A DNA stretch of 64,000 nucleotides from assembly GCA_023512475.1 (NCBI GenBank), contig JAILZL010000002.1, forward strand, positions 62,001 through 126,000, given 5' to 3'. The notes below the pieces were generated by a model. That model did no database searches, was not told where the DNA came from, and worked only from the letters and a program-made list of their open reading frames with translations. Of the stretch, positions 9,746 through 17,876 are shown one piece after another. The position numbers and the translations under genes are program-made. Positions within the stretch are counted from its first letter, which is position 1. Each line of letters begins with the position of its first letter. Source of the stretch: Syntrophobacterales bacterium (GTDB lineage Bacteria; Desulfobacterota; Desulfobaccia; Desulfobaccales; 0-14-0-80-60-11).

Positions 9746-10741
9746 ATGAACCCAACCAGCGTTGTCCTGCCGGCGGTCAAGCCGGCTCCCTCCCCGTACC
9801 TTTCCGTGGTCATTCCGGTCTTCAACGAAGAGGACAATCTGGAGGAGTTGGGCCGCCGGCTTTTGGGCACTCTGGGTCAGGCCGGCCGCCCCTTCGAGAT
9901 CATCCTGGTGGATGACGGCTCCACCGACCGCTCCTGGGAGATCATTGCCGCTTTGCATGAGCGCCACCCGGAGGTCCTCCGGGCCATCCAGTTCCACCGC
10001 AACTTCGGGCAGCATGCCGCGGTCTTCGCCGGGCTGGCCGCGGCCCGGGGCCAGGTGGTGGTGACCCTGGATGCGGATTTGCAAAACCCCCCGGAGGAGA
10101 TCCCCAAGCTGGTGGCCAAGATCGAGGAGGGGTATGACGCGGTGGGGGGCTGGCGGGAGAACCGGCAGGACTCCTGGCTCCGGCGTCTGCCCTCCCGCCT
10201 GGTGAACTTCATCATGAGCCGGGTCACCGGCGTGCCCCTTAGGGATTACGGCTGCATGCTCCGGGCCTACCGCCGGGAGGTGGTGGACAGCATCAACCTC
10301 TGCCACGAGACCTCCAGCTTCATCCCCGCCCTGGCCAACCTCTATGCCCGGCGGGTGACGGAGATCCCCGTAGCCCACGCACCCCGGGCCGCCGGCGTTT
10401 CCAAATACAACCTCTTCAAGCTGTTGCGCCTCAATTTCGACCTGATGACCGGCTTCTCCAACTTCCCCATCCATCTGGTGGGGGTACTGGGCATCCTCAT
10501 CGCCCTCATGGGGCTGGGCTTCGGGTTGTTCCTCTTCATCCGCCGCCTCTTCGTAGGGCCGGAGGTGGAGGGCGTCTTCACCCTGTTCGCCATCCTCTTT
10601 GTCTTTGTAGGCTTGAACACCTTCGGCCTGGCTTTGATCGGCGAATACGTGGGCCGCATCTACCGGGAGGTCCGGGCCCGGCCCCGTTATGTGGTGCGTC
10701 AGGTCCTGGGGGGCGGGCAGGACCAGCCGGGGGCCCCCTGA
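9746..10741 (+). CDS. arnC: ArnC-like undecaprenyl-phosphate Ara4FN glycosyltransferase
   Basis: A 331-residue family 2 glycosyltransferase. It resembles ArnC along its length: VVIPVFNEEDNLEEL, VDDGSTDRSW, NFGQHAAVFAG, TLDADLQNPPEEIP and DYGCMLRAYRREVVD. Two C-terminal membrane segments (about residues 243-275 and 280-305) are followed by EYVGRIYREVRARPRY. ArnC moves formamido-arabinose from UDP to undecaprenyl phosphate on the cytoplasmic face, for lipid A modification and polymyxin resistance. ATG 9746 is chosen because the frame upstream of it overlaps rnpB. It is followed by the two arnA genes and arnD, which supports this over a generic dolichol-phosphate-mannose synthase-like role. Confidence 0.88.
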   Translation: MNPTSVVLPAVKPAPSPYLSVVIPVFNEEDNLEELGRRLLGTLGQAGRPFEIILVDDGSTDRSWEIIAALHERHPEVLRAIQFHRNFGQHAAVFAGLAAARGQVVVTLDADLQNPPEEIPKLVAKIEEGYDAVGGWRENRQDSWLRRLPSRLVNFIMSRVTGVPLRDYGCMLRAYRREVVDSINLCHETSSFIPALANLYARRVTEIPVAHAPRAAGVSKYNLFKLLRLNFDLMTGFSNFPIHLVGVLGILIALMGLGFGLFLFIRRLFVGPEVEGVFTLFAILFVFVGLNTFGLALIGEYVGRIYREVRARPRYVVRQVLGGGQDQPGAP

Positions 10742-10821
10742 TTCCCGGCATCACCCTTCCCGCCCCGGGGGTCGGCTGCCGGGGAGGCGGCCGTTCCTTA
10801 CCCCCGAGGCCTGAGACACGC

Positions 10822-11766
10822 ATGCGGTTGGTGTTTTTCGGCTATCACAACGTCGGTTATTTCTGCCTGCAGGCGCTCATAGAGATGTGCCGGGATTTCG
10901 GGGACGAGATCGCCGCGGTGGTGACCCATGCCGACCACCCCCGGGAAAACCTCTGGTTCGCCTCGGTGCGGGACCTGGCCCACCGGCATCACCTGCCCGT
11001 GTATCAGCCTAAGGATCCCAACGATCCGGCCTTTGTGGCGGCCATGGCCCGCCTGGAGCCCGATTTTCTTTTTTCCTGTTATTACCGCCACATGCTGAAA
11101 AAGCCCCTCCTGGAGCTCCCCCGGCGGGGGGCCCTCAACCTGCACGGCAGTCTCCTACCCCGCTACCGGGGCCGGGTGCCGGTGAACTGGGTGCTGGTGC
11201 ACGGCGAAACCGAAACCGGGGTCACCCTGCACTACATGGAGGAGAAGGCGGACCGGGGCGACATCGTGGCCCAGGAGGCCGTGCCCATCGCCCCGGACGA
11301 CACGGCCTACACCCTGTTTGCCAAGATCACTGCGGCCGCGGTGGCGGTCATGCGCCGGGCCTATCCCCTCCTGCGGGAGGGGACCGCACCCCGCATCCCC
11401 CAGGATCATTCCCGGGCCTCCTATTTCGGCGGCCGCACCCCGGAGGACGGCCGCATCGACTGGAGCCGGCCGGCGGCGGAGATCTTCAACCTGGTTCGGG
11501 CCGTCACCCATCCCTATCCCGGGGCCTTCACCCATCTTCAGGGCCGGAAGTGGTTCATCTGGTGGGGGCGGCCCCTGGTGAAATTTATCGCCCCGGAGCT
11601 GGCTCCCGGGCAGGTGGCGGAGGCCTGGCCCGGCCAAGGCCTGGTGGTGGCCACCGGCGACGGCGGCTTTCTCATTGAGCGGGCCCAGCTGGAGGGCGAG
11701 CCGGAGTTTCTGGGGCCCGTGTTGGCCCTCTTCACCCACCTGGTGGGCCTCCGCCTGGGGGAGTGA
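10822..11766 (+). CDS. UDP-Ara4N formyltransferase (ArnA N-terminal half as a separate gene)
   Basis: A 314-residue protein matching the formyltransferase half of E. coli ArnA, which uses 10-formyl-tetrahydrofolate to formylate UDP-4-amino-arabinose. The folate-enzyme signature NLHGSLLPRYRG with the catalytic Asn and His is at about residues 110-121. ETETGVTLHYMEEKADRGDI carries the catalytic Asp, and FGGRTPEDGRIDW marks the start of the C-terminal subdomain. It begins at ATG 10822 with only a weak ribosome site. In E. coli this domain is fused to the dehydrogenase; here the dehydrogenase is a separate gene 163 bases downstream with its own promoter. Confidence 0.9.
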   Translation: MRLVFFGYHNVGYFCLQALIEMCRDFGDEIAAVVTHADHPRENLWFASVRDLAHRHHLPVYQPKDPNDPAFVAAMARLEPDFLFSCYYRHMLKKPLLELPRRGALNLHGSLLPRYRGRVPVNWVLVHGETETGVTLHYMEEKADRGDIVAQEAVPIAPDDTAYTLFAKITAAAVAVMRRAYPLLREGTAPRIPQDHSRASYFGGRTPEDGRIDWSRPAAEIFNLVRAVTHPYPGAFTHLQGRKWFIWWGRPLVKFIAPELAPGQVAEAWPGQGLVVATGDGGFLIERAQLEGEPEFLGPVLALFTHLVGLRLGE

Positions 11767-11847
11767 GACCGGGGGAAGCCCGAGGTTCCCGTCTCCCGGG
11801 CACAGCCCTCCTGCGGCTCCCAATTCTGCCCCGGTTGGCGGGGCCCC

Positions 11848-11876
11848 CTGCCATTTGCCGGAAAATCGGCTATAAT
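11848..11876 (+). promoter_or_regulatory. Promoter for the ArnA dehydrogenase gene
   Basis: A perfect TATAAT at 11871-11876 has CTGCCA at 11848-11853 as a four-of-six -35, 17 bases upstream. It lies in the 163-base gap between the two arnA genes; transcription would begin near 11883, about 47 bases before the ATG. Confidence 0.6.
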
Positions 11877-11929
11877 GGCTCCGGGCAGCCCTGGAGCGGC
11901 CCCGATTCCCTCATGTCAGACCCACTCCC

Positions 11930-12970
11930 ATGAAAATTCTCATCCTCGGCGTCAACGGTTTCATCGGCAATGCCCTGGTGCGGCGCATCCTGACCACCCG
12001 GCCGGACTGGGAGGTCTTCGGCATGGACCTCTACGCCAACAAGATCAGCGAGGTCCTGGATCACCCCCGCTTCCACTTCCTGGAGGGCGACATCGCCATC
12101 AACAAGGAGTGGATCGAATACCATATCAAGAAGTGTGATGTGGTGCTGCCCCTGGTGGCCATCGCCACGCCCATGACCTATGTGAAAAAGCCCCTGGCGG
12201 TCTTTGAGCTGGATTTCGAGGAGAACCTGCGCATTGTCCGCCAGTGCGTCAAATACGGCACCCGCATCGTCTTTCCCTCCACCAGCGAGGTGTACGGCAT
12301 GTGCACCGACCCGGAGTTTGATGAGGACCAAAGTCCCCTGGTGCTGGGGCCCATCCACAAACAGCGTTGGATCTACTCGGCGAGCAAACAGCTCCTGGAC
12401 CGGGTCATCTGGGCTTACGGCCAGGAAGGGGCCCTGCAGTTCACCCTATTTCGGCCCTTCAACTGGATCGGCCCCAAGCTGGACGACCTGGACGCCGCCA
12501 AGGAGGGGAGCTCCCGGGTGGTGACCCAGTTCATTCTCAACTTGCTGTTGCGGGAGCCCATCAAGCTGGTGGACGGCGGCTTCCAGAAGCGCTGCTTCAC
12601 CTACGTGGAGGATGGCATCGACGCCCTCATGACCATCATCGAAAACCCCGGCGGCGCGGCGGACGGCCAGATCTTCAATCTCGGCAATCCCGCCAACGAA
12701 GCCTCGGTGCGGGAGCTGGCCCATATTTTGAGGGAACTCTTCATGCAGCACCCGGACCACCGAAACGACGGGGTCTATTCCGAGATCGTCGAGACCTCCT
12801 CTGAGGACTATTACGGCAAGGGCTATCAGGACATCCTCACCCGCAAGCCCTCCATCGCCAAGGCCCGGCGTCTCCTGGGCTGGGAGCCCAAAACCGATCT
12901 GGTGACCTCCCTCAAGTACACCCTGGACGCCTTCCTGGCGGAGGCCAAGGAGACCCAGGCGAAGGGGTGA
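11930..12970 (+). CDS. UDP-glucuronate oxidative decarboxylase (ArnA C-terminal half as a separate gene)
   Basis: A 346-residue short-chain dehydrogenase with close resemblance to the ArnA dehydrogenase half. It has the N-terminal NAD loop [41 protein letters not shown], the catalytic Tyr/Lys in [33 protein letters not shown] and YYGKGYQDI. The reaction converts UDP-glucuronate to UDP-4-keto-arabinose. ATG 11930 lacks an obvious Shine-Dalgarno sequence. Its stop overlaps the GTG of arnD. UDP-xylose synthase is the main alternative, but the ArnA-specific motifs and neighbours argue against it. Confidence 0.9.
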   Translation: MKILILGVNGFIGNALVRRILTTRPDWEVFGMDLYANKISEVLDHPRFHFLEGDIAINKEWIEYHIKKCDVVLPLVAIATPMTYVKKPLAVFELDFEENLRIVRQCVKYGTRIVFPSTSEVYGMCTDPEFDEDQSPLVLGPIHKQRWIYSASKQLLDRVIWAYGQEGALQFTLFRPFNWIGPKLDDLDAAKEGSSRVVTQFILNLLLREPIKLVDGGFQKRCFTYVEDGIDALMTIIENPGGAADGQIFNLGNPANEASVRELAHILRELFMQHPDHRNDGVYSEIVETSSEDYYGKGYQDILTRKPSIAKARRLLGWEPKTDLVTSLKYTLDAFLAEAKETQAKG

Positions 12971-13938
12971 GCCGGCCGTGGGCAGGAGGCAGGGCGCGCA
13001 GTGGTTCATTCGGCGGGACGGGGGCTGTGGGCGGATTGGGACTGAAGATTGATGTGGACACCCTGGCGGGCCTGGTGCAGGGGGTGCCGGCCTTGCTCCG
13101 CCTCCTGGGGGCGCGGGGGGTGCGGGCCTCCTTTTTCGTGGCCCTGGGCCCCGACAACTCCGGCCGGGCCATCTTCCGGGTCTTCCGCCAGCGGGGTTTT
13201 CTGGCCAAGATGCTGCGCACCCGGGCCCCTTCGCTCTACGGCTGGCGCACCCTCCTCTCCGGCACCCTGCTGCCGGCGCCGCATATCGGGGCCCACGCCG
13301 GGGAGCTCCTGCCCCGGATGGCCGCGGCGGGGCACGAAGTGGGGCTGCACGGCTACGATCATGTGCTCTGGCACGACCGGCTGCTGACCATGAGCAAAAA
13401 GGACATTCGCCGGCAGGTGGAGGGCGCCCAGGCGGTCTTTGCCGGCGTGCTGGGTCAGCCGGCCCACGCCTTTGCCGCCCCGGGCTGGCAGGCCAGCCGG
13501 GCCTCCCGGGAGGTGCTGGCGGAGATGGGCTTCCTGTATGCCAGCGACACCCGGGGCACGGGCCCGTATCTCCCCCGCTTCGGGGACTGGGTGAGCCCGG
13601 TGCTGGAGTTGCCCACCACGCTCCCCACTCTGGATGAACTCCTGGGCTTCCAGGGCCTCAGCGCCCGGGAGGCCTTCCGTCTGGTGGAACAACGGGTGCT
13701 GCGCCGGACCCTCCCCCAGGTCTTCACCCTGCATGCCGAACTGGAAGGTGGCCCCCTGCAGGAGGAATTCGCCCGCTTTCTGGACCGTCTGGGGGAGCAG
13801 GGGGTGGAGTTTTTCCGCCTGGGGGACTGGGCCGCCAAGCTGCGTCCCCGGGAGGTGCCGCCGGCTGCGGTGGTGAGGGGCCGTCTGCCGGGCCGGGCCG
13901 GCTGGGTGAGCTGCCAGGCCCAGGAGGAGAGAGCGTGA
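12967..13938 (+). CDS. arnD: ArnD-like 4-deoxy-4-formamido-arabinose-phosphoundecaprenol deformylase
   Basis: A polysaccharide-deacetylase (NodB-type) enzyme that removes the formyl group from undecaprenyl-phosphate-Ara4FN. ArnD signatures include [40 protein letters not shown] (metal His residues), [10 protein letters not shown] and a C-terminal [17 protein letters not shown] 12967 overlaps the upstream stop (GTGA). The first 20 residues are low-complexity and unlike the family, so GTG 13027 (giving [12 protein letters not shown]) may be the true start; 323 or 303 residues result. It overlaps ispD by four bases. No arnB aminotransferase or arnT transferase is in the window. Confidence 0.9.
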   Translation: MSRPWAGGRARSGSFGGTGAVGGLGLKIDVDTLAGLVQGVPALLRLLGARGVRASFFVALGPDNSGRAIFRVFRQRGFLAKMLRTRAPSLYGWRTLLSGTLLPAPHIGAHAGELLPRMAAAGHEVGLHGYDHVLWHDRLLTMSKKDIRRQVEGAQAVFAGVLGQPAHAFAAPGWQASRASREVLAEMGFLYASDTRGTGPYLPRFGDWVSPVLELPTTLPTLDELLGFQGLSAREAFRLVEQRVLRRTLPQVFTLHAELEGGPLQEEFARFLDRLGEQGVEFFRLGDWAAKLRPREVPPAAVVRGRLPGRAGWVSCQAQEERA

Positions 13939-14639
13939 AGGCCGCCGCCCTCATCGCCGCCGCGGGGGTGGGCACCCGCATGGGCACCGCCACCCCCAAG
14001 CCCTACCTGACCCTGGCCGGAAAACCCATCCTGGCCCACACCCTGGCAGTGTTTGAGGCCCTGCCGGAGGTGCAGGAGATCACCCTGGTGGTGCATCCCC
14101 GGGAGCTGGAGCAGTGTCAGGAGCGCATCATCATCCCGTACGGCTTCCGGAAGGTGCTGCGCCTGGTGCCCGGGGGCAAAGAGAGGCAGGACAGCGTCTA
14201 TCACGGCCTCAAGGCCCTGATGGGTGTCGGGGGGGTGGATCTCGTCCTGGTGCATGACGGGGTGCGGCCCCTGGTGCGGCCCGAGGACATCCGCCGGGTG
14301 CTCCGGGCGGCCCGGCGGTATGGCGCGGCGGTGCTGGGCTGGCCGGCCCAGGACACCCTGAAGCGGGTGAGCGCCCAGGGGGAGGTCCTGGAGACCCTGG
14401 ACCGGCGCCAGATCTGGCAGATCCAGACCCCCCAGGCCTTTCGGGCGGAGCTGCTGTGGCGGGCTTATGTCACCGCCTATGAGCGGGGCTTCTACGCCAC
14501 CGACGAAGCCGCCTTGGTGGAGGCCCTGCCCCATCCGGTGCGGGTCCTCCAGGGTGCCCCCTTCAACCTGAAAATCACCACTCCGGCGGACCTGGTGGTG
14601 GCGGAGGCCTTGCTGGTCCGGGCGGCGGAGGGTTCCTGA
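13935..14639 (+). CDS. ispD: 2-C-methyl-D-erythritol 4-phosphate cytidylyltransferase IspD
   Basis: A 234-residue enzyme of the MEP isoprenoid pathway that joins CTP to methylerythritol phosphate. The glycine-rich CTP loop AAAGVGTRMG is followed by a Lys in TPKPYL (residues about 10-26). VHDGVRPLV is the conserved central motif, and IWQIQTPQAFR and FYATDEAALVE follow. Start GTG 13935 overlaps the arnD stop and has AGGAGGAGA at 13922-13930. The stop overlaps the ispF start by one base. Isoprenoids from this route feed undecaprenol and the menaquinone side chain. Confidence 0.97.
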   Translation: MKAAALIAAAGVGTRMGTATPKPYLTLAGKPILAHTLAVFEALPEVQEITLVVHPRELEQCQERIIIPYGFRKVLRLVPGGKERQDSVYHGLKALMGVGGVDLVLVHDGVRPLVRPEDIRRVLRAARRYGAAVLGWPAQDTLKRVSAQGEVLETLDRRQIWQIQTPQAFRAELLWRAYVTAYERGFYATDEAALVEALPHPVRVLQGAPFNLKITTPADLVVAEALLVRAAEGS

Positions 14640-15133
14640 TGCGGGTGGGGTTCGGCTACGACGCCCATCGTTTCACCCCCGGCAGGCCCCTGATCCTGGG
14701 AGGGGTGGAGATCCCCTACCATCAGGGGCTGGCGGGGCATTCCGATGCCGACGTCCTGGCCCACGCGGTGGGGGAGGCGCTGCTGGGGGCCGCCGGCCTG
14801 GGGGATCTGGGCCGGCATTTCCCGGACACCGATCCCGCCTACCGGGGCATCTCCAGCCTGGTGCTGGTGGGCCGCATCCGGGAGCTGGCGGCGGCCGCGG
14901 GCTATGAGCCGGTGAATGTGGATGCCACCGTGGTGGCGGAAAAGCCGAAGCTGGCGCCCTTCATCCCGGAGATGCAGCGGCGGCTGGCCACGGCCCTGGG
15001 CCTGCCGGCCCACTTGGTGAACGTCAAAGCCACCACCACCGAGGGCATGGGGTTTGCCGGGCGGCAGGAGGGCATTGCGGCCTACGCGGTGGCCCTGGTG
15101 CGACCCCTGTCCCTGAAGGAGGAAGGCGGATGA
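14639..15133 (+). CDS. ispF: 2-C-methyl-D-erythritol 2,4-cyclodiphosphate synthase IspF
   Basis: A 164-residue trimeric zinc enzyme that cyclises the product of IspE. Metal ligands are in GFGYDAHRF (Asp8 and His10) and AHAVGEALLGAAGLGDLGRHF. VNVKATTTEGMGFAGRQEGIAA is the normal C-terminal signature. It is joined to ispD by TGATG and overlaps the following HD gene by ATGA. The ispD-ispF order is common; ispE is not here. Confidence 0.97.
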   Translation: MRVGFGYDAHRFTPGRPLILGGVEIPYHQGLAGHSDADVLAHAVGEALLGAAGLGDLGRHFPDTDPAYRGISSLVLVGRIRELAAAAGYEPVNVDATVVAEKPKLAPFIPEMQRRLATALGLPAHLVNVKATTTEGMGFAGRQEGIAAYAVALVRPLSLKEEGG

Positions 15134-15765
15134 GGGGGCCGAAGGGACGGTCCGGGTCCTGGCCGGCGGAGCTCGGAGGGGCCGCGGTGCGGGTGCCCAC
15201 CTGGGCCGAGTGCCTGGCCCTGATGGAGGAGTTCGGCATGCTCCCTCACATCCGGGAACACTGCTTCATGGTGCAGGCGGTGGCCCGGGAGCTGGGCCGG
15301 GCGCTGGCGGCGGCCGGGATGCCGGTCCACCTCCCTCTCATCGTGGCCGGAGCCCTCCTCCATGACCTGGGGAAGACCCCATGCCTGGGGACCGGTGAGG
15401 ACCACGCCCGCTTCGGCGCCGGCGTGCTGGCGGCCCGGGGGTACCCTGAAGTGGCCCGGGTGGTGGCCCAGCACATTCATCTGGAGGACCTCCCCGCGCC
15501 CGGCCGGCCCATCCGGGAGGCCGAGGTGGTGAATTATGCCGACAAGAGGGTGCTCCACACCCGGGTGGTGCCCCTGGCGGAGCGCTTTGCCGACCTGAAG
15601 CGCCGCTACGGCCGCACCCCGGAGCACCTGGCCCGCATCTCGTATTATGAAGAGCGCAGCCGCCGGCTGGAGGAGCGACTCTTTGCCCCTCTCTCCCTGA
15701 CGCCCGACGATCTCTTGCACCTGAATGACAGGAGGATGCCATGGCAAAGCTCAGGCTCGCCCTGA
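15130..15765 (+). CDS. HD-domain phosphohydrolase
   Basis: A 211-residue soluble protein with a small HD domain. The first His is in IREHCFMVQAV, the metal HD pair in GALLHDLGKTP (about residues 75-85), and another His in VAQHIHLEDLP. Such proteins cleave phosphate esters, often of nucleotides; the substrate is not evident. It starts at ATG 15130, overlapping ispF, and runs 25 bases into ddl, so expression is likely coupled. No regulatory or nucleic-acid-binding domain is attached. Confidence 0.85.
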   Translation: MRGPKGRSGSWPAELGGAAVRVPTWAECLALMEEFGMLPHIREHCFMVQAVARELGRALAAAGMPVHLPLIVAGALLHDLGKTPCLGTGEDHARFGAGVLAARGYPEVARVVAQHIHLEDLPAPGRPIREAEVVNYADKRVLHTRVVPLAERFADLKRRYGRTPEHLARISYYEERSRRLEERLFAPLSLTPDDLLHLNDRRMPWQSSGSP

Positions 15766-16679
15766 TTGCCGGAGGGAAGTCCGCCGAGCGGGAGGTGTCC
15801 CTGAAAAGCGGCGAGCAGGTCTTCCAGGCCCTGGACAAGGACAAGTATGACATCCGGCGCTATGACCCCAGAGACGACCTGGAACGCCTGGTCCGGGAGG
15901 CCCCGGAGCTGGACGTGGCCCTCATCATCATGCACGGCCGGGGGGGCGAGGACGGCACCCTGCAGGGACTCCTGGATCTCCTGAACCTCCCCTACCAGGG
16001 CTCCGGAGTCCTGGGAAGCGCTTTGGGGATGAACAAGGAACTGAGTAAAATCCTCTACCGCCAGGCGGGCCTGGCGGTGCCCCCGGCAGTGGTGTTCAAT
16101 CGGGAGGAGGCCCCCGCTCCGGCGGCCATCATCGCCGAGCTGGGCCTGCCGGTGGTGGTGAAGCCGGTGAACGAGGGCTCCAGCATCGGGGTGAGCAAGG
16201 CGACCAGCCCGGCGGACCTGGAGGCGGCCCTGGACAAGGCCTTTGCCTACGACCGGCGGGTGCTGGTGGAAAAATTCATCCCCGGGCGGGAGATCACCGG
16301 CGCGGTGCTGGGGAACGACCACCCCACCGCGCTGCCCCTGGTGGAGATCATTCCCGGCGAGCAGTATGCCTTCTTTGACTATGAGGCCAAGTACCAGCCC
16401 GGCGCCTCGCACGAGATCTGCCCGGCGCCCCTGGACGCGGAGCTCACCCGCCGGGGTCAGGAGTGCGCCCTCACCGCGCACCGGGCCCTGCAATGCCGGG
16501 GCTACAGCCGCACCGACATGATTCTGGCGGACGGCGTCTTTTACGTTCTGGAGACCAACACCATCCCGGGCATGACCGCCACCAGCCTCTTTCCCCAGGC
16601 AGCCCAGGCCTATGGGCTTACCTTTTCCCAACTCCTGGACCGGCTGGTGCAACTGGCCCTGGAGGGTCGCCGCCCCTAG
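15741..16679 (+). CDS. ddl: D-alanine--D-alanine ligase
   Basis: A 312-residue ATP-grasp ligase that makes the D-Ala-D-Ala dipeptide for peptidoglycan. The N-terminal GGKSAEREVSLKSG is the Ddl signature. VVVKPVNEGSSIGVSK, ETNTIPGMTATSLFP and YSRTDMIL match the ATP- and metal-binding segments. ATG 15741 has AGGAGG at 15730-15735. It lies in a run of envelope-precursor genes, with an autonomous serine hydrolase and mpl downstream. Confidence 0.95.
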   Translation: MAKLRLALIAGGKSAEREVSLKSGEQVFQALDKDKYDIRRYDPRDDLERLVREAPELDVALIIMHGRGGEDGTLQGLLDLLNLPYQGSGVLGSALGMNKELSKILYRQAGLAVPPAVVFNREEAPAPAAIIAELGLPVVVKPVNEGSSIGVSKATSPADLEAALDKAFAYDRRVLVEKFIPGREITGAVLGNDHPTALPLVEIIPGEQYAFFDYEAKYQPGASHEICPAPLDAELTRRGQECALTAHRALQCRGYSRTDMILADGVFYVLETNTIPGMTATSLFPQAAQAYGLTFSQLLDRLVQLALEGRRP

Positions 16680-16706
16680 CCGGGCCGGGAAAGGGAGCAG
16701 TCCGGG

Positions 16707-17876
16707 GTGGGGTGCGAGCCGGAACAGGGCTGGCGGGAGGTGGAGGCACTCCTCGAGGCCGGCGTGGGAGAGCTCTATACCGCCGCCGCGGCCGTGGTGG
16801 GGGTGGCAGGGGAAGTCCGGTGGCAAGGGGCGGCGGGACGCCTCAGCCGGGAGCCGGATTCCCCCTCCGCCTCCCTGGACACTGTGTTTGATCTGGCCTC
16901 CCTCACCAAGCCCCTGGCCACGGCATTGGCCGTGCTCCTGCTGGCGCAGGCGGACCGGGTCAGCCTGAGGGAGCCCCTGCGGCGCTGGCTCCCGGCCCCC
17001 TGGCTGCCGCCGGACAAAGGGGAGCTGACCCTGACGCAGCTTTTGACCCACCGGGGCGGACTGCCGGCCTGGCGGCCCCTGTACGCGGAGCTGCTCACCG
17101 CCCCGGCGGAGAAGCGGCCCCGGCTCCTCCCCCGGCTGGCCGCGGCGGTGCCCCTGGAGCACCGCCCGGACACCGTCACCCTATACAGCGATCTGGGTTT
17201 CATGCTCCTCCAGGGGGTGGTGGAGGAAGTGGCGGGGCTGCCCCTGGATGAGTTCTGCCGCCGGCATCTGTATGAGCCCCTGGGGCTGACGGTGATGGGC
17301 TTTACCCCCCGGCAGCGGCCCGGAGGGGACTCTTACCCCTTTGCCGCCACCGAGCCGGGGCTCCTCCCCGCCCGGCCCCCGGCCGGCGAAGTACATGACG
17401 AAAACGCCTGGGCCGCGGGCGGGGTGGCCGGCCATGCCGGGTTGTTCGGCACCGCCCGGGAGGTGTTCGCCCTGGTGGCGGCCCTGGGGCGGGCCTGGCA
17501 GGGGGAGGCGGTGGGCCCCCTCTGTCCGGAGTGGGTGCGCCGTTTCCTCACCCCGCCTCCCGGGGCGGCGCGGGCCTTGGGCTTTGACCGGCCGCCCCCG
17601 CCCCCGGAGCAGGGCGCCGCCGGCCGCTATTTCTCCCCCGCCAGCGTGGGGCATCTGGGCTTCACCGGCACCTCCTTCTGGCTGGAGCCGGCCACCGGCC
17701 AGGTGGTGGTGCTCCTCACCAACCGGGTGCACCTGGGGCGGGAGGACACGGGCCCCATCCGGGCCTTTCGGCCCCGCTTCCACGACGCCGCCTGCCGGGC
17801 CCTGGGCTGCGCCTTTGGGCGGGAAGAGCATCCGGCCCGCTGCCATTCCTCTAAGGAACGGAGGTCCCGGTTGTGA
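16707..17876 (+). CDS. Serine hydrolase, class C beta-lactamase/transpeptidase fold
   Basis: A 389-residue protein of the PF00144 fold. The nucleophile motif SLTK is at residues 65-68 in TVFDLASLTKPLATA. A YSD motif near residue 157 stands where YxN is usual. The C-terminal part contains HLGFTGTSFWLEP, where HxG replaces the KTG box. Members include esterases, D-aminopeptidases and penicillin-binding-like proteins. No signal peptide is seen, so a cytoplasmic role, possibly in muropeptide recycling, fits its place between ddl and mpl, but this is inference. GTG 16707 has AAGGGAG at 16691-16697. Confidence 0.87.
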   Translation: MGCEPEQGWREVEALLEAGVGELYTAAAAVVGVAGEVRWQGAAGRLSREPDSPSASLDTVFDLASLTKPLATALAVLLLAQADRVSLREPLRRWLPAPWLPPDKGELTLTQLLTHRGGLPAWRPLYAELLTAPAEKRPRLLPRLAAAVPLEHRPDTVTLYSDLGFMLLQGVVEEVAGLPLDEFCRRHLYEPLGLTVMGFTPRQRPGGDSYPFAATEPGLLPARPPAGEVHDENAWAAGGVAGHAGLFGTAREVFALVAALGRAWQGEAVGPLCPEWVRRFLTPPPGAARALGFDRPPPPPEQGAAGRYFSPASVGHLGFTGTSFWLEPATGQVVVLLTNRVHLGREDTGPIRAFRPRFHDAACRALGCAFGREEHPARCHSSKERRSRL

